A stretch of 64,000 nucleotides of DNA, taken from Nicotiana tabacum. Lineage: Eukaryota > Streptophyta > Magnoliopsida > Solanales > Solanaceae. The stretch lies in the NCBI RefSeq assembly GCF_000715075.1, contig NC_134082.1, positions 211,057,948 to 211,121,947 of the forward strand, read 5' to 3'. Below are positions 12,542-24,510 of this stretch, piece after piece. How positions within the stretch are numbered: the stretch's first letter is position 1; the number at the start of each line of letters is the position of its first letter. The position numbers were made by a program, and so were the translations under genes. Under the pieces are notes generated by a model. That model did no database searches and was not told where the DNA came from. It saw only the letters and a list, made by a program, of their open reading frames with translations.

Positions 12542-12963
12542 TTAATTTTGCATATCGTATAACTTGGAATAATATGATATCAATCTCATGATACGCAAAC
12601 TATAAAGTACAAAATAGATCTGGTTAGATCAATAGAAACTGTAGTGAATACTTTAGACATAGACAGTTCAATTGGAACATATAGATAACCAATTTTTGAA
12701 GAGTAACATTGTATAACCAATTTAAAAGGAACACCGTTAAAATTTGATTGAGTGACGGAACAGCGAGAAAGTGGCTATGGTGTCAAACATTTGTTACTTG
12801 ATTACCTTACCCAACTTACGTCAAAAGGAAATTCAGAAATCATCTCTAGATTGATCCTACTTTAAACTCAAAAGTCCAAATATGATAGGAGAGTACTTGA
12901 GGTACACAATGGCCATTAAGCGTCATAATGAGACCAACTTATCTAAGCATTAGCAATGGGCTT
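12542..12963. other. Non-coding spacer
   Basis: No gene, paired end or repeat recognised in this AT-rich stretch. Confidence 0.45.
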
Positions 12964-12980
12964 AGCGATTGGAAGAAGAA

Positions 12981-13079
12981 GAAGAAAAACAACAACAACA
13001 ATAACAACTCAGTGAAATCTCACTACTGAGGTCTGGAGAGGGTAGTGTGTACGCAGACCTTACCCCTACCCTAGAGGGT
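12981..13079 (-). mobile_element. TS/SolS-type SINE 3' end, minus strand
   Basis: On the minus strand it reads 'ggtaggggtaaggtctgcg', 'ctccagacc' and a GTT-repeat tail, the same 3' end as the SINE at 3898. The flanks agcgattggaagaagaa at 12964-12980 and 13080-13096 form a perfect 17-bp duplication. At about 99 bp it is strongly 5'-truncated and has no pol III promoter. Confidence 0.88.
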
Positions 13080-13096
13080 AGCGATTGGAAGAAGAA

Positions 13097-14394
13097 AAGA
13101 AAAAGAAAGTGTGCTCCTTTGCAAAAGGTAATCTGATCAGTTAGCTTGGTTCCAAAAAGCAGAGAAACTGAATTAGAAGCCCTACTCCTTCAATTCATCA
13201 TAAAAAGAACCTAGAAAATATGCTTCAACCATCAAAAGCACAAATTGGCAAATATCAGTATCGATCCAAATTGCAAAACCCCAATTAATATAGACTATAG
13301 TTACAGGTAACAAAATGAACCAACAAAAGTAACAAAATAGAGGATAGAACTAACCTTGAAATACGTGATTACCTCAAATGGATCCAAAATTAAGGTTTGA
13401 AAGTCGGTCATTCAATTTCGCAGAATCTTTATTTTGAAAACTTCTCCGAGTTTCCACATACTGAAGCATAAGTATTAATCGAGTGACACGCGAAGGAAAA
13501 GATCAGGTGACTCCAGAGGCAAAGAATAGAGAAAGAGTGAGAACAAGAGTTGGAGCAGAATGCTCTTGAATCTAGATGAAGAAAACGATCGAGAAGATAG
13601 ATAATTTGAGCAACGTGGCAGTCTACTTACAAATTAAGAGACATGCATAATCCAGTACTACTAAAAGTCTAAATGCCCTTGATTTGAAATTTATGCCTTT
13701 AAGAACACACGTCGAAACTCTTCATGTTTCTATATAATAGAAATATGTAAAGTGCCAAATTCAAGCATGAATGAAACCGGAGAGCAACCAGCAAGCTCAT
13801 CCATCATTGAAAAAAAAAAGAGCTTGTTGTTGACAAGAAAAGCTAAATACAATACCCAGCAATTTCGGCTACAACCCATGTGATAAAAATCATTGTTAAT
13901 TTATGGTAATGAGTAAACAAAAACAGTAAAACTCATTGTTAGACTGCAATGGTCTCAAACCAAAACTGTTGAGGAATAAAGAGGCCAACTGTGATTACAA
14001 AGAAAGGAAGGCAACTTATAAGTTATAATTGTTTGGAGGTACATATTCTGAGTGAACACATGAAGTATTTTACAACACTAGGAAAATTTATTTAAAGAAG
14101 ACAAGGATAATCTGAAATGCAGCTTTGCTCTCCCAACTCTCCATCAGCTGAGTGGAGAAACTAAGCACCCTGCGGTCGACATTTGTAGTTGAAATGCTAT
14201 TACTAACTCCCAAATATCAAAGTTCTCATGAGCACTTGGATGCTTGAGTTGCGGGAGAGATAATTGACCATTATCATTTATCCCTTTCAAGAAGCGGTAT
14301 AGTATCACTCAGCCAGCCAGACCCAACTAAATCAACTGCCATCAGCAATAGATTCTTTCTACATAACAAAGCCTAGCTAAGCTTCATAAGTATG
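13097..14394. other. Spacer downstream of SIRB
   Basis: No coding exon recognised. Read on the minus strand, 13640-13355 is pyrimidine-rich and ends at a possible donor ('caaggttagttc'), so it could be the untranslated first exon of an unseen minus-strand gene; no matching coding exons were found. The SIRB 3' UTR should occupy the right-hand part. Confidence 0.4.
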
Positions 14395-17300
14395 TCACTG
14401 GCGGAGCTGACATTTTCCTGTTCCAGCACAAACTGAACACTCGTCTGCTTTCCCAGCAATATGATTTAAGCAATGCTTGATTCTATCATTCACAACGTCC
14501 TGTAATAACAATCTTCTAGAATTAGAATTTTAACCTATTAGCTTTCTATAGAAGAATTTCAATGAGAAAACATTTGGCTGTTTTTAAATCAACCGTCTAG
14601 GACTAAAAATTTAGCCTAACAGCTTTAGCATGGAAGGATGTCAATGCAAAAACATCTGACCATCATGGGTCATCCCATGACATAAACGTTTGCGAGTTAC
14701 TTGAGTAAGAAAAGAATGGGATTTAAATAGGATGCAGCAAAGCCATTGACACAAAAGAAAACAGAATGATAATTCATAAGGAACAAAGAATAAATTAAAG
14801 GGTTTCCTGATACAAGTGCCAGCAGACTGAAAGAAAAAGCAGTTGCCAACTCATTTAAGAAAGAAAATCCATAGTTAGGCAAGAACTGCCGTGAGGTCAA
14901 TGGATGGGAAAGACAGGAGGGTAAGCAACTATAAGTGCAAATTTTGGTCTATCTCACCAGCTTGAATGCAAACTAGGGGAGTTTTTGGCTAAGAAATATC
15001 CCTCAACTAAGGTACATCCTTGTCCTATCCAACTAGTTGCAGGATTCATCCTTCCCGTTAACTTCTGTCAAAAAACTAACGACGCCCGCAAAAAACGTGC
15101 ACGTGACTTTCCCCCAAGTTTCCCTATTATGTATATTATCTTCCTCCTTCAGCAAAGAAGATGCTGATTTTCCTTTCATTCTAAACGGCCTAGAGCTTTT
15201 GGGAAAGAAACCACTCTCTCCAACTCTGCTACACCATTACCAACTGAGAAGAGCTATGATTTTTGACAAAAATTGTATTGCTACACTGTCATTTTCTCCG
15301 TTAGTTTACTCTGGTTAACTTGTTAGTGTTTTAATCACTTCGCACACAGTCACACCTCCTTTTTCCGAAGAATAGGGAGTTTTTCCAATTACAGTGACAT
15401 TATTTGAAATGGGATTATTTAATTAATTAGAGTCGCCACTTGGAATAATTTTTATGGTGTCCCAAGTCACCGGTTTATTTTTAAATCCCAAATCGAGAAA
15501 ATTTGACTTTGTTTTAAAGCACGCGAAAACCAGAAGGTGTTAGGCATTCCCGGGTTCCGTGGTTTTAGCACGGTCGCTTTAATCATACTTGGCTTAATTA
15601 AATTGTTTAATTACTCATTTTTAGAACCTATGTACGTTTACTTTTTGCCACTTTTAATAATTATGGCGCTATGGATTTAATCTTTGAAACGGATTACATG
15701 TGTGTAAATCCGTTTTATTTGAGGCGTTGAAATCATGTCACGCGAACGTGTACACAATTTATCACACTTTATTAATTATTAAGGTTGTTCGGCCAAAGTC
15801 GCACGAACGCGTACTTTGATTTATTTGTGGAAAATCATAATTATGTCACGCGAACATATACATAATCACGATAATAAATTAGAACGCGACTAAAGCATAC
15901 TACGAATATTCATAAATTACACCCTTTCCTAAGTTTGAGATTATTAGTGAAAGGCCATTGATTAAGGAAATTATTGTGGAAGGGTGTAAGATTTGATTAT
16001 TATAATTATGGAATAAATAGGGACATTAGGCTAGCGTGGTATTCATGCCCATTATTAAGCCCAAAGTTAGAATAACCATCAACTTGAAACATTCTATTTT
16101 TGATGATTTTTATGATTTAACACATTTCTAAATATGCATGAATAATGCGAATAAATGCAAAACAAATAAAACAAAAACTCCTAAAATTTATAAAAACAAT
16201 TAAAATTATTTTTGGACTATTTTTAGGAGTAATTTCCTATGTGAGGCAAAAATTAGGTGCTCACACACTATATGTCAATTCTAGAATGTTTGTTTTCTTT
16301 ACTCTGTTAGTTTCATCAGTCATGGTATATAACTACATATTGCGCCCCGAAAGAAAATATTTAGCATGTTTTTTTGAGATGGAAATATTTAGCATGTTTT
16401 TCCGGTTACAATTTTACATCAAGGACCATTTCATGCGTGGAGATATTTAAATTTTTTCTATTTTCCCGCAAAAGAAAACCATGCAAATCTTTTAATTGGA
16501 GCAATGAAGAGCCTAGTGGAAGATCCGTTCATGTGATCCATTAGCTTTCAGGAATAGTGGTTGATCGCGAGGCACGACTTAAAGATCGTTACAACAAGAG
16601 CAACAAATAGTCTTGAAATTCGAAAGAAAGTTGAGAAGTGAAAGAGGAAAAAACTCGCAAAACCTTATTGTACTAGTCGTTTTATCTGCACTTATTGTAT
16701 TAAACTTATTATGTATGTTAAACGAAAAGTACTCCCGCTGCCTAAGAGTATTTGTTTCGTTTCTTATACAATTAACACTTCATTTTTGTCGGCACTTCAA
16801 ATCAATAAAAAACCAGCAACAATAAACACTTTTCCACACCTGTATACCCTTCACATCTTGAGACCTCTACACTAACACCAGAAAACCCCAATAACATGCA
16901 GCGAAAATCAGCAAAAGCCAGTACCCATATGCTGCAGTACACCATTGCACCAGCAAATTCTCAAAAGCTCTAGGCCGTTTAGAATGAAAGAAAACTTAGC
17001 ATCTCCTTCGCTGAAGGTGGAAGATAACACATAATAGGGAAACTTAGGGGAAAGTCACGTGCTTATCACATTTTTTGTGGGTGTCGTTAGTTTTTTGACA
17101 CAAGTTAACAGGAAGGATGAATCTTGCAACTAGTTGGATAGTACAGGGATGTTTTTTATTCACTAGGTAAGACAAGGATGTACCTTAGTTGAGAGATACT
17201 TTTAGCCAAAACCTCAAACCAGGGAGTAGGAATAACGTTAGGTTTCAATATTTGTTGGATGCCATATCTAAATGAAAAGAATAACTGGTGTGAAAGTAAA

Positions 17301-18988
17301 GCTACAGAAGCATAACAAGAACTTACGACAAGTAACTCGTGAAGACCAAGAGGTGCTGTAATGACATATGATACTCCTGGATGTTCTTTTGCAGCTTCAG
17401 CCGTTAAAGAAGGAATATCCTGAAGAGGGAAAGGTATCAGGCCAAGACCTAGCATAATACATCAAAGGAAATTCTAGATAACCTAGCACAAGTTTAGAAT
17501 ACATGAGACGAACAATACCTGGTTCCAGTGTCGTCCAGGAGAAAGGAAAAATGGGCTCACAATTACTCGACGTGCTCCTCGTTGAACACACAAACTAAAT
17601 GCATCTCGGATCGATGGTTCTGCTAGCTCCTAATTTGTCATAAAAGAGATACAGAGGAAAAATAAGAGTTCCAACCTTTCAAGAAGATTAAATATAAAGG
17701 AGAATGGAGAGCTTAAGGTTGTGTTTGGGACTAAGTATTCATCGAGGAAAAGAAAATAAATTCATTAGAAATCTATAGTTTTGTACTCTGTGGCTAGGGA
17801 AAACATTAGGATTCTCTTATTCCTACCACATTCTTACTCCTATCACCACTTCTTCACCAACCCTAAAGAGATCCCTCTATCCTTTCAATCCCAAAAATCT
17901 TTGATTTCCTAGGTTTTCGCACAAGATATATTCTAAAATTTTCTTTTACATAGATTGGATATCATTTTTTTTCTCTAAAAAGATATACTTCTGTTTTTAT
18001 ATTTTTGCCTTTGTGCTTAACATCCAAACCTACTTTGTCTTTCCCTTTCTGTGATACCATTTCTGTTAATTTTTTTCCTGAAAACATATACTTTTAAATT
18101 TTTCATTTTCCTTCACCTTTGCTCTTAACATCAAAACATACTTGAAGACTCCTCATTTCTTATCCTTCTCCACTGCATTTTTCTTTCCTCATCCGTTTTC
18201 TAATTCCAAACATCAGCGCGTAAAAAGGCATCAGGAATGAAACAATGAACGAACAACAAGGTCCACAACCGTAATCATACAAAGAGGGAGGGATAAAAAC
18301 ATTCTTACCATGTGTGCAGGCTCTACAATTGGGTATTTTGTCCTCTCCCTAAACATTGCTACAAATTCATCTGACATTTATCATCAAAATTACAACTATA
18401 AGCAAACTCATAATAAACCAGTATCAAAATTGAAAAGTGTGAAAGGTGCCAGAAACTAACTTAGCATAAGATTGGACTCATTTCTGCGGGAACCATGATC
18501 CACAATTATAACTCCATCGCCTTCTCCTATCCCGTTCAACCCCTCCCTACTTGCAGTGGCCATACAATACCTTTGTGGTAAATATCTGGATTTTGAAGGA
18601 CCTTTATGCAATCTTACAAATTCAGGAACTGCACTTCCTGGTTTTCTTGCTGGGTATGTACTGGTTGAGCTTTCATCGTTTCAACACCACAAAAGAACAT
18701 CAATTACTCAGTCGAATTTCCAATTAAACGTATCTTTGAAACTAAGTACTAATCAAGAATTAAACTTTATGATAATTAAAACATGAAGAATCTGTTATAA
18801 GAAAACAAAAGAGAACTACAAATTACCTCCTCAAACTGAGATGAGATTGTAAAGACAACGAGTCCATTAACTCTTCTAACACCGTCCGGATTATTCTTCC
18901 ATTTTCCGGTACTAAGAGATAAAATCGAAGTCCTTTTTATTTGTGGATTGTGGCGTTGTAGAAGCCCAACTGAATCAAGGAAACCCAA
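14395..18988 (-). CDS. SIRB: Sirohydrochlorin ferrochelatase, chloroplast (CbiX/SirB type), intron-split
   Basis: SirB inserts Fe2+ into sirohydrochlorin to make sirohaem, the cofactor of plastid nitrite and sulfite reductases. Minus-strand exons: about 18988-18827 (transit-peptide-like, GFLDSVGLLQRHNPQ); exon 2 from about 18660, its 5' edge unresolved, to 18461 (DGVIIVDHGSRR); 18370-18309 (EFVAMFRERTKYPIVEPAHM); 17629-17519 (ELAEPS to SPGRHWNQ); 17419-17327 (DIPSLTAEAAKEHPG); and 14499-14395 (DVVNDRIKHCL to CQLRQ, stop). Phases agree at every junction from exon 2 on. The two metal-binding histidines (DHGSR, EPAHM) are present, as is the C-terminal CSVCAGTGKC typical of plant SirB, which in Arabidopsis carries an Fe-S centre. 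Odd points: exon 1 has no in-frame ATG (its frame opens at a TTG after a stop), the only in-frame ATG is at 18563, and the last intron (2.8 kb) contains transposons. Confidence 0.88.
14979..17215. mobile_element. Non-autonomous Mutator-like element with long TIRs, in SIRB intron
   Basis: The left end (14979 to about 15212) and right end (about 16965-17215) are long inverted repeats sharing 'ttttggcta', 'aaggtacatccttgtc', 'tatccaactagttgca', 'gtgactttcccc' and 'ctaaacggcctagagctttt'. The right arm has about 30 extra bases. The 9-bp flanks aaactaggg (14970-14978) and aaaccaggg (17216-17224) match at 8 of 9 positions; 9-bp duplications with TIRs of 200 bp or more are characteristic of MULEs. 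No transposase is inside. The interior holds a later insertion at 15348-16263. Confidence 0.85.
15348..16263. repeat. Probable solo LTR inside the MULE
   Basis: A 916-bp block starting 'agtcacacctcc' and ending 'aattaggtgctca', between direct repeats cacac (15343-15347 and 16264-16268). It contains 'agagtcgccacttgg', 'gtgtcccaagtcacc' and 'ggtgttaggcattcccggg', which I associate with a very common Solanaceae LTR-type repeat. It has no coding capacity. The expected TG start reads AG and the flanking repeat is low-complexity, so the LTR call is moderate. Confidence 0.6.
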
Positions 18989-19029
18989 ACGTAATAGGAG
19001 GAGGCCCAGCCCTAAATGAGAACCCTAAG

Positions 19030-19700
19030 GGGTCGTTTGGCAGGGTGCATAAGAATAATGCTTAATATGGTATATTAGTAATGTTGGTATTAGTTATGTT
19101 TGCATTAGTTATGCTGGTATTAGTTATGCTTGCATATTTCTTATCCATTATTTGGTTTGATGTATTAAAGTACTCCACAATTTCTTAAAGAATTGCTTGT
19201 TTATAATACCCTCAAAAACCAGTCCATCACTCTAAAACTTTTTAAAAGAAACATATATTGAAAAATATTTTTATATGAAAAAGTTTAAAAAAATTATTTG
19301 ATTTGTCTACCTATATTGTAATATAGAACTAAATATTATTTATAAAAAAAAGGAAATATGCTAAGTATTTGTTTATTTACTAGAGATATAATTTTATTTC
19401 TCACTATTTGAATTATTTTAAACTTGCATTAATATAATAACTAGCATATTTTAATCAAGCATAAATTTTGAAGGACAATTTTGTCTTTAACTATGCTAAT
19501 CCATGCATTAAAACCCATTGCATTGCTAATACCATGGTTTTTTATGCATTAGTTATGCATAGAATAATACCAAATAGGATGTATAACTAATGCTTGCATA
19601 ACTAATGTATAAGTTCAAAATGTCTACCAAACAAGGTATTATTAATACACAAAGCTAATGCAAGCATTATTTTATCTAATGCATCCTACCAAACGACCCC
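19030..19700. mobile_element. Tourist-like MITE (PIF/Harbinger), 671 bp
   Basis: The ends ggggtcgtttggcaggg (19030) and its inverse 'cctaccaaacgacccc' (ending 19700) are flanked by TAA at 19027-19029 and 19701-19703, the 3-bp target of the PIF/Harbinger group. Inside are many 'taatgcttgcat/atgcataactaatg' motifs. It lies about 40 bp upstream of the first open SIRB codon, in that gene's promoter or 5' UTR. Confidence 0.85.
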
Positions 19701-19787
19701 TAAATGAGAAGTATTTTTATTTTTAGGCTGCGCCATAAAATATTTACAATAATAGACGAAAAAATATATAAAATTTGTATAATTTTT

Positions 19788-19789
<2 letters not shown>

Positions 19790-19861
<72 letters not shown>
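19790..19861. repeat. Compound (TA)n(GA)n microsatellite
   Basis: About 30 bases of TA repeats run directly into about 42 bases of GA repeats. The minus-strand open frame over it (serine/leucine then tyrosine/isoleucine) is only this repeat translated. Confidence 0.97.
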
Positions 19862-19863
<2 letters not shown>

Positions 19864-19869
19864 TTTTTT

Positions 19870-20197
19870 TGCTATTATTTTGGGAGCAGCTATATAGTGT
19901 CATTTTCCCAAGTATTAAAGCGAAAAAATTATAAATGGCCAGTTTTACGCCTGGACAATTAAATTTAGCCACACAATCAAAAGTCAACGATATTTAGCCG
20001 CCAAGTTAGCACGGTAACAATTTGTTGACTAAAATACCCCTACTCTGTTTTTTAAATTTACGCGACTTGACCTCATATTCTTCTTTAGCACAATCTTGCG
20101 GCGTCAATCTGCAAATCCAAGTAAGTTCTCTCAATTATTTGTCTGATTGTTTGAATTTAACTAGTTTAAATTTCTTCTATAATCACAAATTGATTTG
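19870..20197 (+). other. Possible 5' end region of a Mutator-like element
   Basis: Non-coding. The words 'ggccagttttacgcctgg' and 'tttagccacacaatc' near 19938-19975 resemble 'agccagttttacggctggc' near 52791, at the start of the DUF1985 gene region. Both are followed by a 'ataccccta/attgccctt' stretch and a leader-like 'cttctttagcacaatcttg / ttcttcgaatcttg'. I infer a shared MULE 5' end; no exact terminus is fixed. It is cut by an LTR at 20198. Confidence 0.4.
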
Positions 20198-21718
20198 TGT
20201 CACGACCCAATCCCCGAACCCGGTCGTGATGGCGCCTCTCGTGAAGACAAGGCCAGCCAGACCAAAATGGAACACCTCTTTTAAACAGTTAATCATCATA
20301 AATAGTAATAACATATAAGATAATACTCATAAATTGCGGAATTTTAACGTTAACAACAACAAGAACCATCCCGACATAGCTCAAACCGGGGTGTCACAAG
20401 TCATGAGCAACTAAGAAGTCCGGATACAAGTCTACTGAACACAAAATCCGATATAATAGTTCAGAAAAAAACATGAAAATGCTAGGATAAGGGAGGCACG
20501 GAGCTGCGAACACCAACAACTACCTCATAGTCTCCAAATCACTGCCTGGACTAGGAGAAATTAGCACTTATGAGCGGACTCTGCGATGCCTGAATCTTCA
20601 CACATGGTGCAGGGAGTAATGTGAGTACTCCGAATCAGTGAGTAACAATTATAAATAATGGCTGAAAGTATGAAAACACGTAAAGACACAAAGCAATTCC
20701 ATATTAAGCAGTAAAATCACTTAAAGCGGTAAATCAGTGAAGAATCAAATGATATTCCTTTTTAAAACAAGTAAAACAGGTAAATAACAAGTAGAAATCC
20801 GCCCCTTGGGCACAGTATTAATCGCTCAGCATAGTATCAGCCCCTCGGGCTCACTCTCAGTACAGTATCAGCCCATCGGGCTCACTCTCGGAATAGTATC
20901 AGCCCCTCGGGCTACCTCACAATCAATCATATCAGCCCTCGGGCATAGCATCAATCACTCAGAACAATGGGTACCCGCGCTCACTGTGGGTGTGCAGACT
21001 TCGGAGGGGCCCCTTACGGCCCAAGCGCTATATCAAGCCACCTCGTGGCATCATCACTCAGCATATCCTCACATCACTCAAGCCACCGCGTGGCATATAA
21101 AGTATCTCAGGCCCTCGGCCTCATATCATTCGGCCTCACATCACTCAAGCCACCGCGTGGCATAAATAGTAACTCAGGCCATCGGCCACATATCACTTAG
21201 CATGTCCTCACTTATGGCCCTCGGCCTCACTCAGTCCGAAAATCATCATAAGCCCCTTGGGCATTAGTAAAACAGTAGTCCTCAACCCAAAACATGATGT
21301 AGAAATATCATTTTAGTTTCAAAACCGAGTAAAAGTGGCTGAGTTTGTAAAACAGTAGATATCAACAGGACTGAGTTCAAATAATAAGTCAAGTAGTGAG
21401 GAAACAGTGATAAAAATCCCTGAAGGGTTCAAATAGTTGGCACGAAGCCCAAATATGGCAATCAACCCAAATCATGATGATAACCAATGAATTTCAGTCA
21501 AATATTCGGTAAAATCATCAATCGGGATGGACCAAGTCACAATCCCCAGTAGTGAAAGACCCCACGCTCATTATTCAACGCGTATATTGCCACAATATAG
21601 CACTACGATGTGCAATCCGGGGTTTCAAACCCTCAGGACATCATTTACAACCATTACTCACCTCGAACTGGCTAATTCTCTAGCTCGCGACGCCTTTGCC
21701 CCTCGAATTGGCCTCGTG
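20198..21718 (-). repeat. Truncated LTR (copy A) of a Tekay-like Ty3/gypsy family
   Basis: Starts tgtcacgaccc on the plus strand (the 3' end of a minus-oriented LTR) and follows the LTR at 50346-52358 closely until about 'gaattggcctc', where similarity stops. About 560 bp at the far end are missing. It contains the array of GCCCCTCGGGC-type repeats (about 20800-20950) and CTCAAGCCACCGCGTGGCAT repeats (about 21040-21165). No internal region or partner LTR is beside it, so it is a solo or truncated LTR. Confidence 0.82.
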
Positions 21719-22050
21719 TAAATGTAGGTTTTCCAATATGTTATATTGGATGAATATTATAACATAGTTGAGTTATGTTTGATTCCAGTATATTTTACTG
21801 GATGTCTGTCATGTGTAAGATTTCTCTCCATTATATTATACTAGATGATTTTTGTTTAACCTAGAACTTTGTTTTATTTGTCATTACCTTTTTTGAGTGA
21901 TTTTTGTCTTCTTTTTTTATTATGATCTTTAATGCAGTATATAATACTTGAGTTTTCTTTGATTTCAGTATATTTTAATGGAAATCTATCGTCTTTAAGC
22001 TTGTTGTCCACTATGTTATTACTATTCAGCTAGACATATGGTATAACTGA
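21719..22050 (+). repeat. AT-rich MULE segment with TCCAGTATATTATACTGGA variants
   Basis: Non-coding segment upstream of the transposase. It contains 'ttccagtatattttactgga' (21783-21802), 'tccattatattatactagat' and 'ttccaatatgttatattgga'. Each approximates a 9+1+9 palindrome, TCCAGTATA-T-TATACTGGA. The same words occur at 53340-53850 and 55215-55440. It is probably intron or 5' UTR of the transposase gene. Confidence 0.6.
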
Positions 22051-23297
22051 ATGTTATTTACTTTTCAATCTGACATGTTTGTTTACATGTTTTTTATATA
22101 TGGGGCATCAATTTCTGGGTGGAAGTATTGTAGACTACTTATTGTTGTTGATGGAACATTTCTTAAAAATAAATATAGAGGTGTCCTGTTAGTGGTTGTT
22201 ACAAAAGATACAAATAACCAGATATTCCCTATAGCATTTGGCGTGGCGGATTCAGAGTATAACGAATCATATGAATGGTATTTCAGAGAATTAAGAAAAG
22301 CAATTGGGATTCGTAAAGATTTAATATTTTTGTCAGATCGACACAGGGCCATTGCAAATGGAATTTCAAAAGTTTTCCCTGAGTGATACCATGGTATTTG
22401 CATATATCATTTAGAAAAGAATCTAAAGCAAAAAAAGAGTGAGAAACACTGTAATAAACCTTTTTCAAAGTGCTGCAAGAGTATACCCTCAATCATAATT
22501 TGATGACTTCATGTCCCAAATAGTTGTTGTTGATAAGAAAACATTCAATTATTTGATGGAGGAATCACTAGGAAGATGGGCTCGTTCAAATTGTCCAAGA
22601 CGACGATATGATATGTTAACAACAAATATTGTTGAGTCAATGAATAATGTTTTGAGATGTGCAAGAGAATTTCCACTTTTAACAATGATGGATTTCATAC
22701 AAGAAAAATTGCAAAGCTGGTTCTATGAAAGAAGGACAACCACAGAAGGAATATTCCGTGAGATATCAAATTGGGCAGAAACAATATTGGAAGAAAAAAT
22801 TAAACCAGCTTTTACATTTAGAGTATTGCCCATTGATCGACTAAAATTCATTGTCAAAGAAGGGGTATGAAATTTATTGTTGATCTAGACAAAAGAACAT
22901 GTGATTGTTCGGAATTTCAGCTAGATGAGATACCCTGTGAACATGTAATTGCTGCAATTGACAATATATATCACAAGAAATCGACCTTTTGATCAGCCTA
23001 TTATTCAAGGGATTTTTAATTGAAAACATATGAAGGACAAGTAAATTCTGTAGGTGATTCAACAACATGGGTTATACCAGACAATGTTAAATCAGAAATC
23101 ACTAAGCCTCCAGATGTAAAAGTAATGCTAGGAAGAAGATAGAAGAATCGACATGTTTCTGGTAAGAATTCAAGAAGGAACCAAGATGTGGTCGTTGCAA
23201 AAAATATGGGCATAACATAACAAATTGCACAAATTCTGCTGTAGTTCATCTTTATGCAAGAAAATACAGGAAAAAAATGATTGATTATATACAATAA
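22051..23297 (+). pseudogene. MULE transposase (MURA-like), broken
   Basis: The C-terminal two thirds of a Mutator-like transposase. The DDE core shows LIVVDGTFLKNKYRG (first Asp), FPIAFGVADSE and LSDRHRAI (second Asp), then YHGICIYHLEKN. Further on, NIVESMNNV and WFYERR lead to a SWIM zinc finger (CDCSEFQLDEIPCEHV near 22901-22945) and a terminal CCHC knuckle, CGRCKKYGHNITNC, near 23190-23231. Stops or shifts at 22384, 22500, 22867, 22991 and 23020 show it is dead. The N-terminal third is missing or lies in unrecognised exons upstream. Confidence 0.88.
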
Positions 23298-24510
23298 AGT
23301 TGCATTGGCTCATATGAAAAACTGATTGTAATCCCGAATAATTTGTTCGGTATTTTTGTTTTTCAAAATATTATTAGTCTATTTTTTTGTTTCTTGATTT
23401 GGTGCTAAAAAAAATCTGCATTGTGCACTTTTAAATTATTTAATTCAAGCAAATTATAGTATATACAAATTTTACATTGTCTTACCGATCTCCATTATAA
23501 TATATTGGCCTCTATAGCTTAATAACTAGATTTTCCAGCATAATTTATAAAAAGCAACTAAAATAAGAACTCCAACAAGAATTGCATCAGCAAACTTAGT
23601 TTAAAAATCTGGATTCTGAACATCCACTATAAAATACTGGAAATTATAGTTTTGCAATATATACCTCCAGCAAAACATACAGGAAATAAAGTTTTAAATT
23701 ATTTAATTAGCAGTAAGTTATAGTATATACAAATTTTCCATTGTCTTACCCATCTCCATTATAATATACTGGCCTCTATAGCTTAATAACTAGATTTTCC
23801 AGCACAATTTACAGAAAGCAACTAAAATAAGAACTCCAACAAGAATTGCATCAACAAACATAGGTTAAAAATGTGGATTCTGAACATTCAGTATAAAATA
23901 CTGAAAATTATAGTTTTGCAATATATACCTCGAGCAAAACATACAGGAAACAAAATTTTAAATTATTTAATTCCAGTAATTCTAAATTTTGTAATATTTT
24001 ACACTTCTCTCCATTATTATGGATTGTGTTCACAAATTTAACCGTAAAAGTTTGGTAATTATTCAGTTATTTCTTGAATTTAAAGAGGAAATTTTCCACT
24101 ATTTTACACATCTTCATAATAATATATTGGCCTATATGGATTAATAAATAGTTTTTCCAGCATAATTTACAGGAAACAAGCAAAGAACTCCAACAAGAGT
24201 TGCATCAGCAAAAATTATTAAATTTAACATATTATACTTAAAAACACACCATTGAAATTATAATCTTCAATCCTTACAACTTTATTTCAATTAATAAATT
24301 GGTCAAACTTAGGGTAAAAAATCTGGATTGTGCACATCTTTTGTAGGGACATTATGGTTTCGCAATATATACATCCAGCAAAATATATAGGAAACAAAAT
24401 TTTAAATTATTTAATTCCACTAACTTGTTCTAGATACCAATGTTGCACTATTTTACACTTCTCTGCATTATAATACACTGGGTTATATAGCTTCCAATAC
24501 TATATGTGGG
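23298..24510. repeat. Degenerate tandem array, about 264-bp unit, 3' of the MULE transposase
   Basis: Two clear units begin at 'gtatatacaaatttt' (23459 and 23723). Further decayed units near 23980-24180 and 24230-24510 share 'tattttacacttctc', 'cagcataatttacaggaa', 'aactccaacaaga(a/g)ttgcatcagcaaa' and 'gcaatatatacctccagcaaaa'. Each unit contains 'aaaatactggaa' and 'ataatatactggcc', half-sites of the palindrome seen at 21.7 and 53-55 kb. The array stops abruptly where element B inserted (24511). A related array lies at 47230-48276. Confidence 0.78.

Noticed and set aside
16145..16825. Short plus-strand frames in the SIRB intron
   Set aside because: They lie in transposon DNA, have no motif and are no longer than expected by chance in AT-rich sequence.
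17700..18220. Possible MITE in a SIRB intron ('gtgtttgggacta' near 17714, 'ttccaaacat' near 18205)
   Set aside because: The ends do not pair convincingly and no flanking duplication was found.
19700..19987. Minus-strand frame rich in Ser-Leu and Tyr-Ile
   Set aside because: Translation of the (TA)n(GA)n microsatellite.
20806..21200. Overlapping plus-strand frames in LTR copy A (and 51020-51333 in C)
   Set aside because: Low-stop GC-rich hairpin repeats within an LTR; no conserved protein motif and several frames open in the same DNA.
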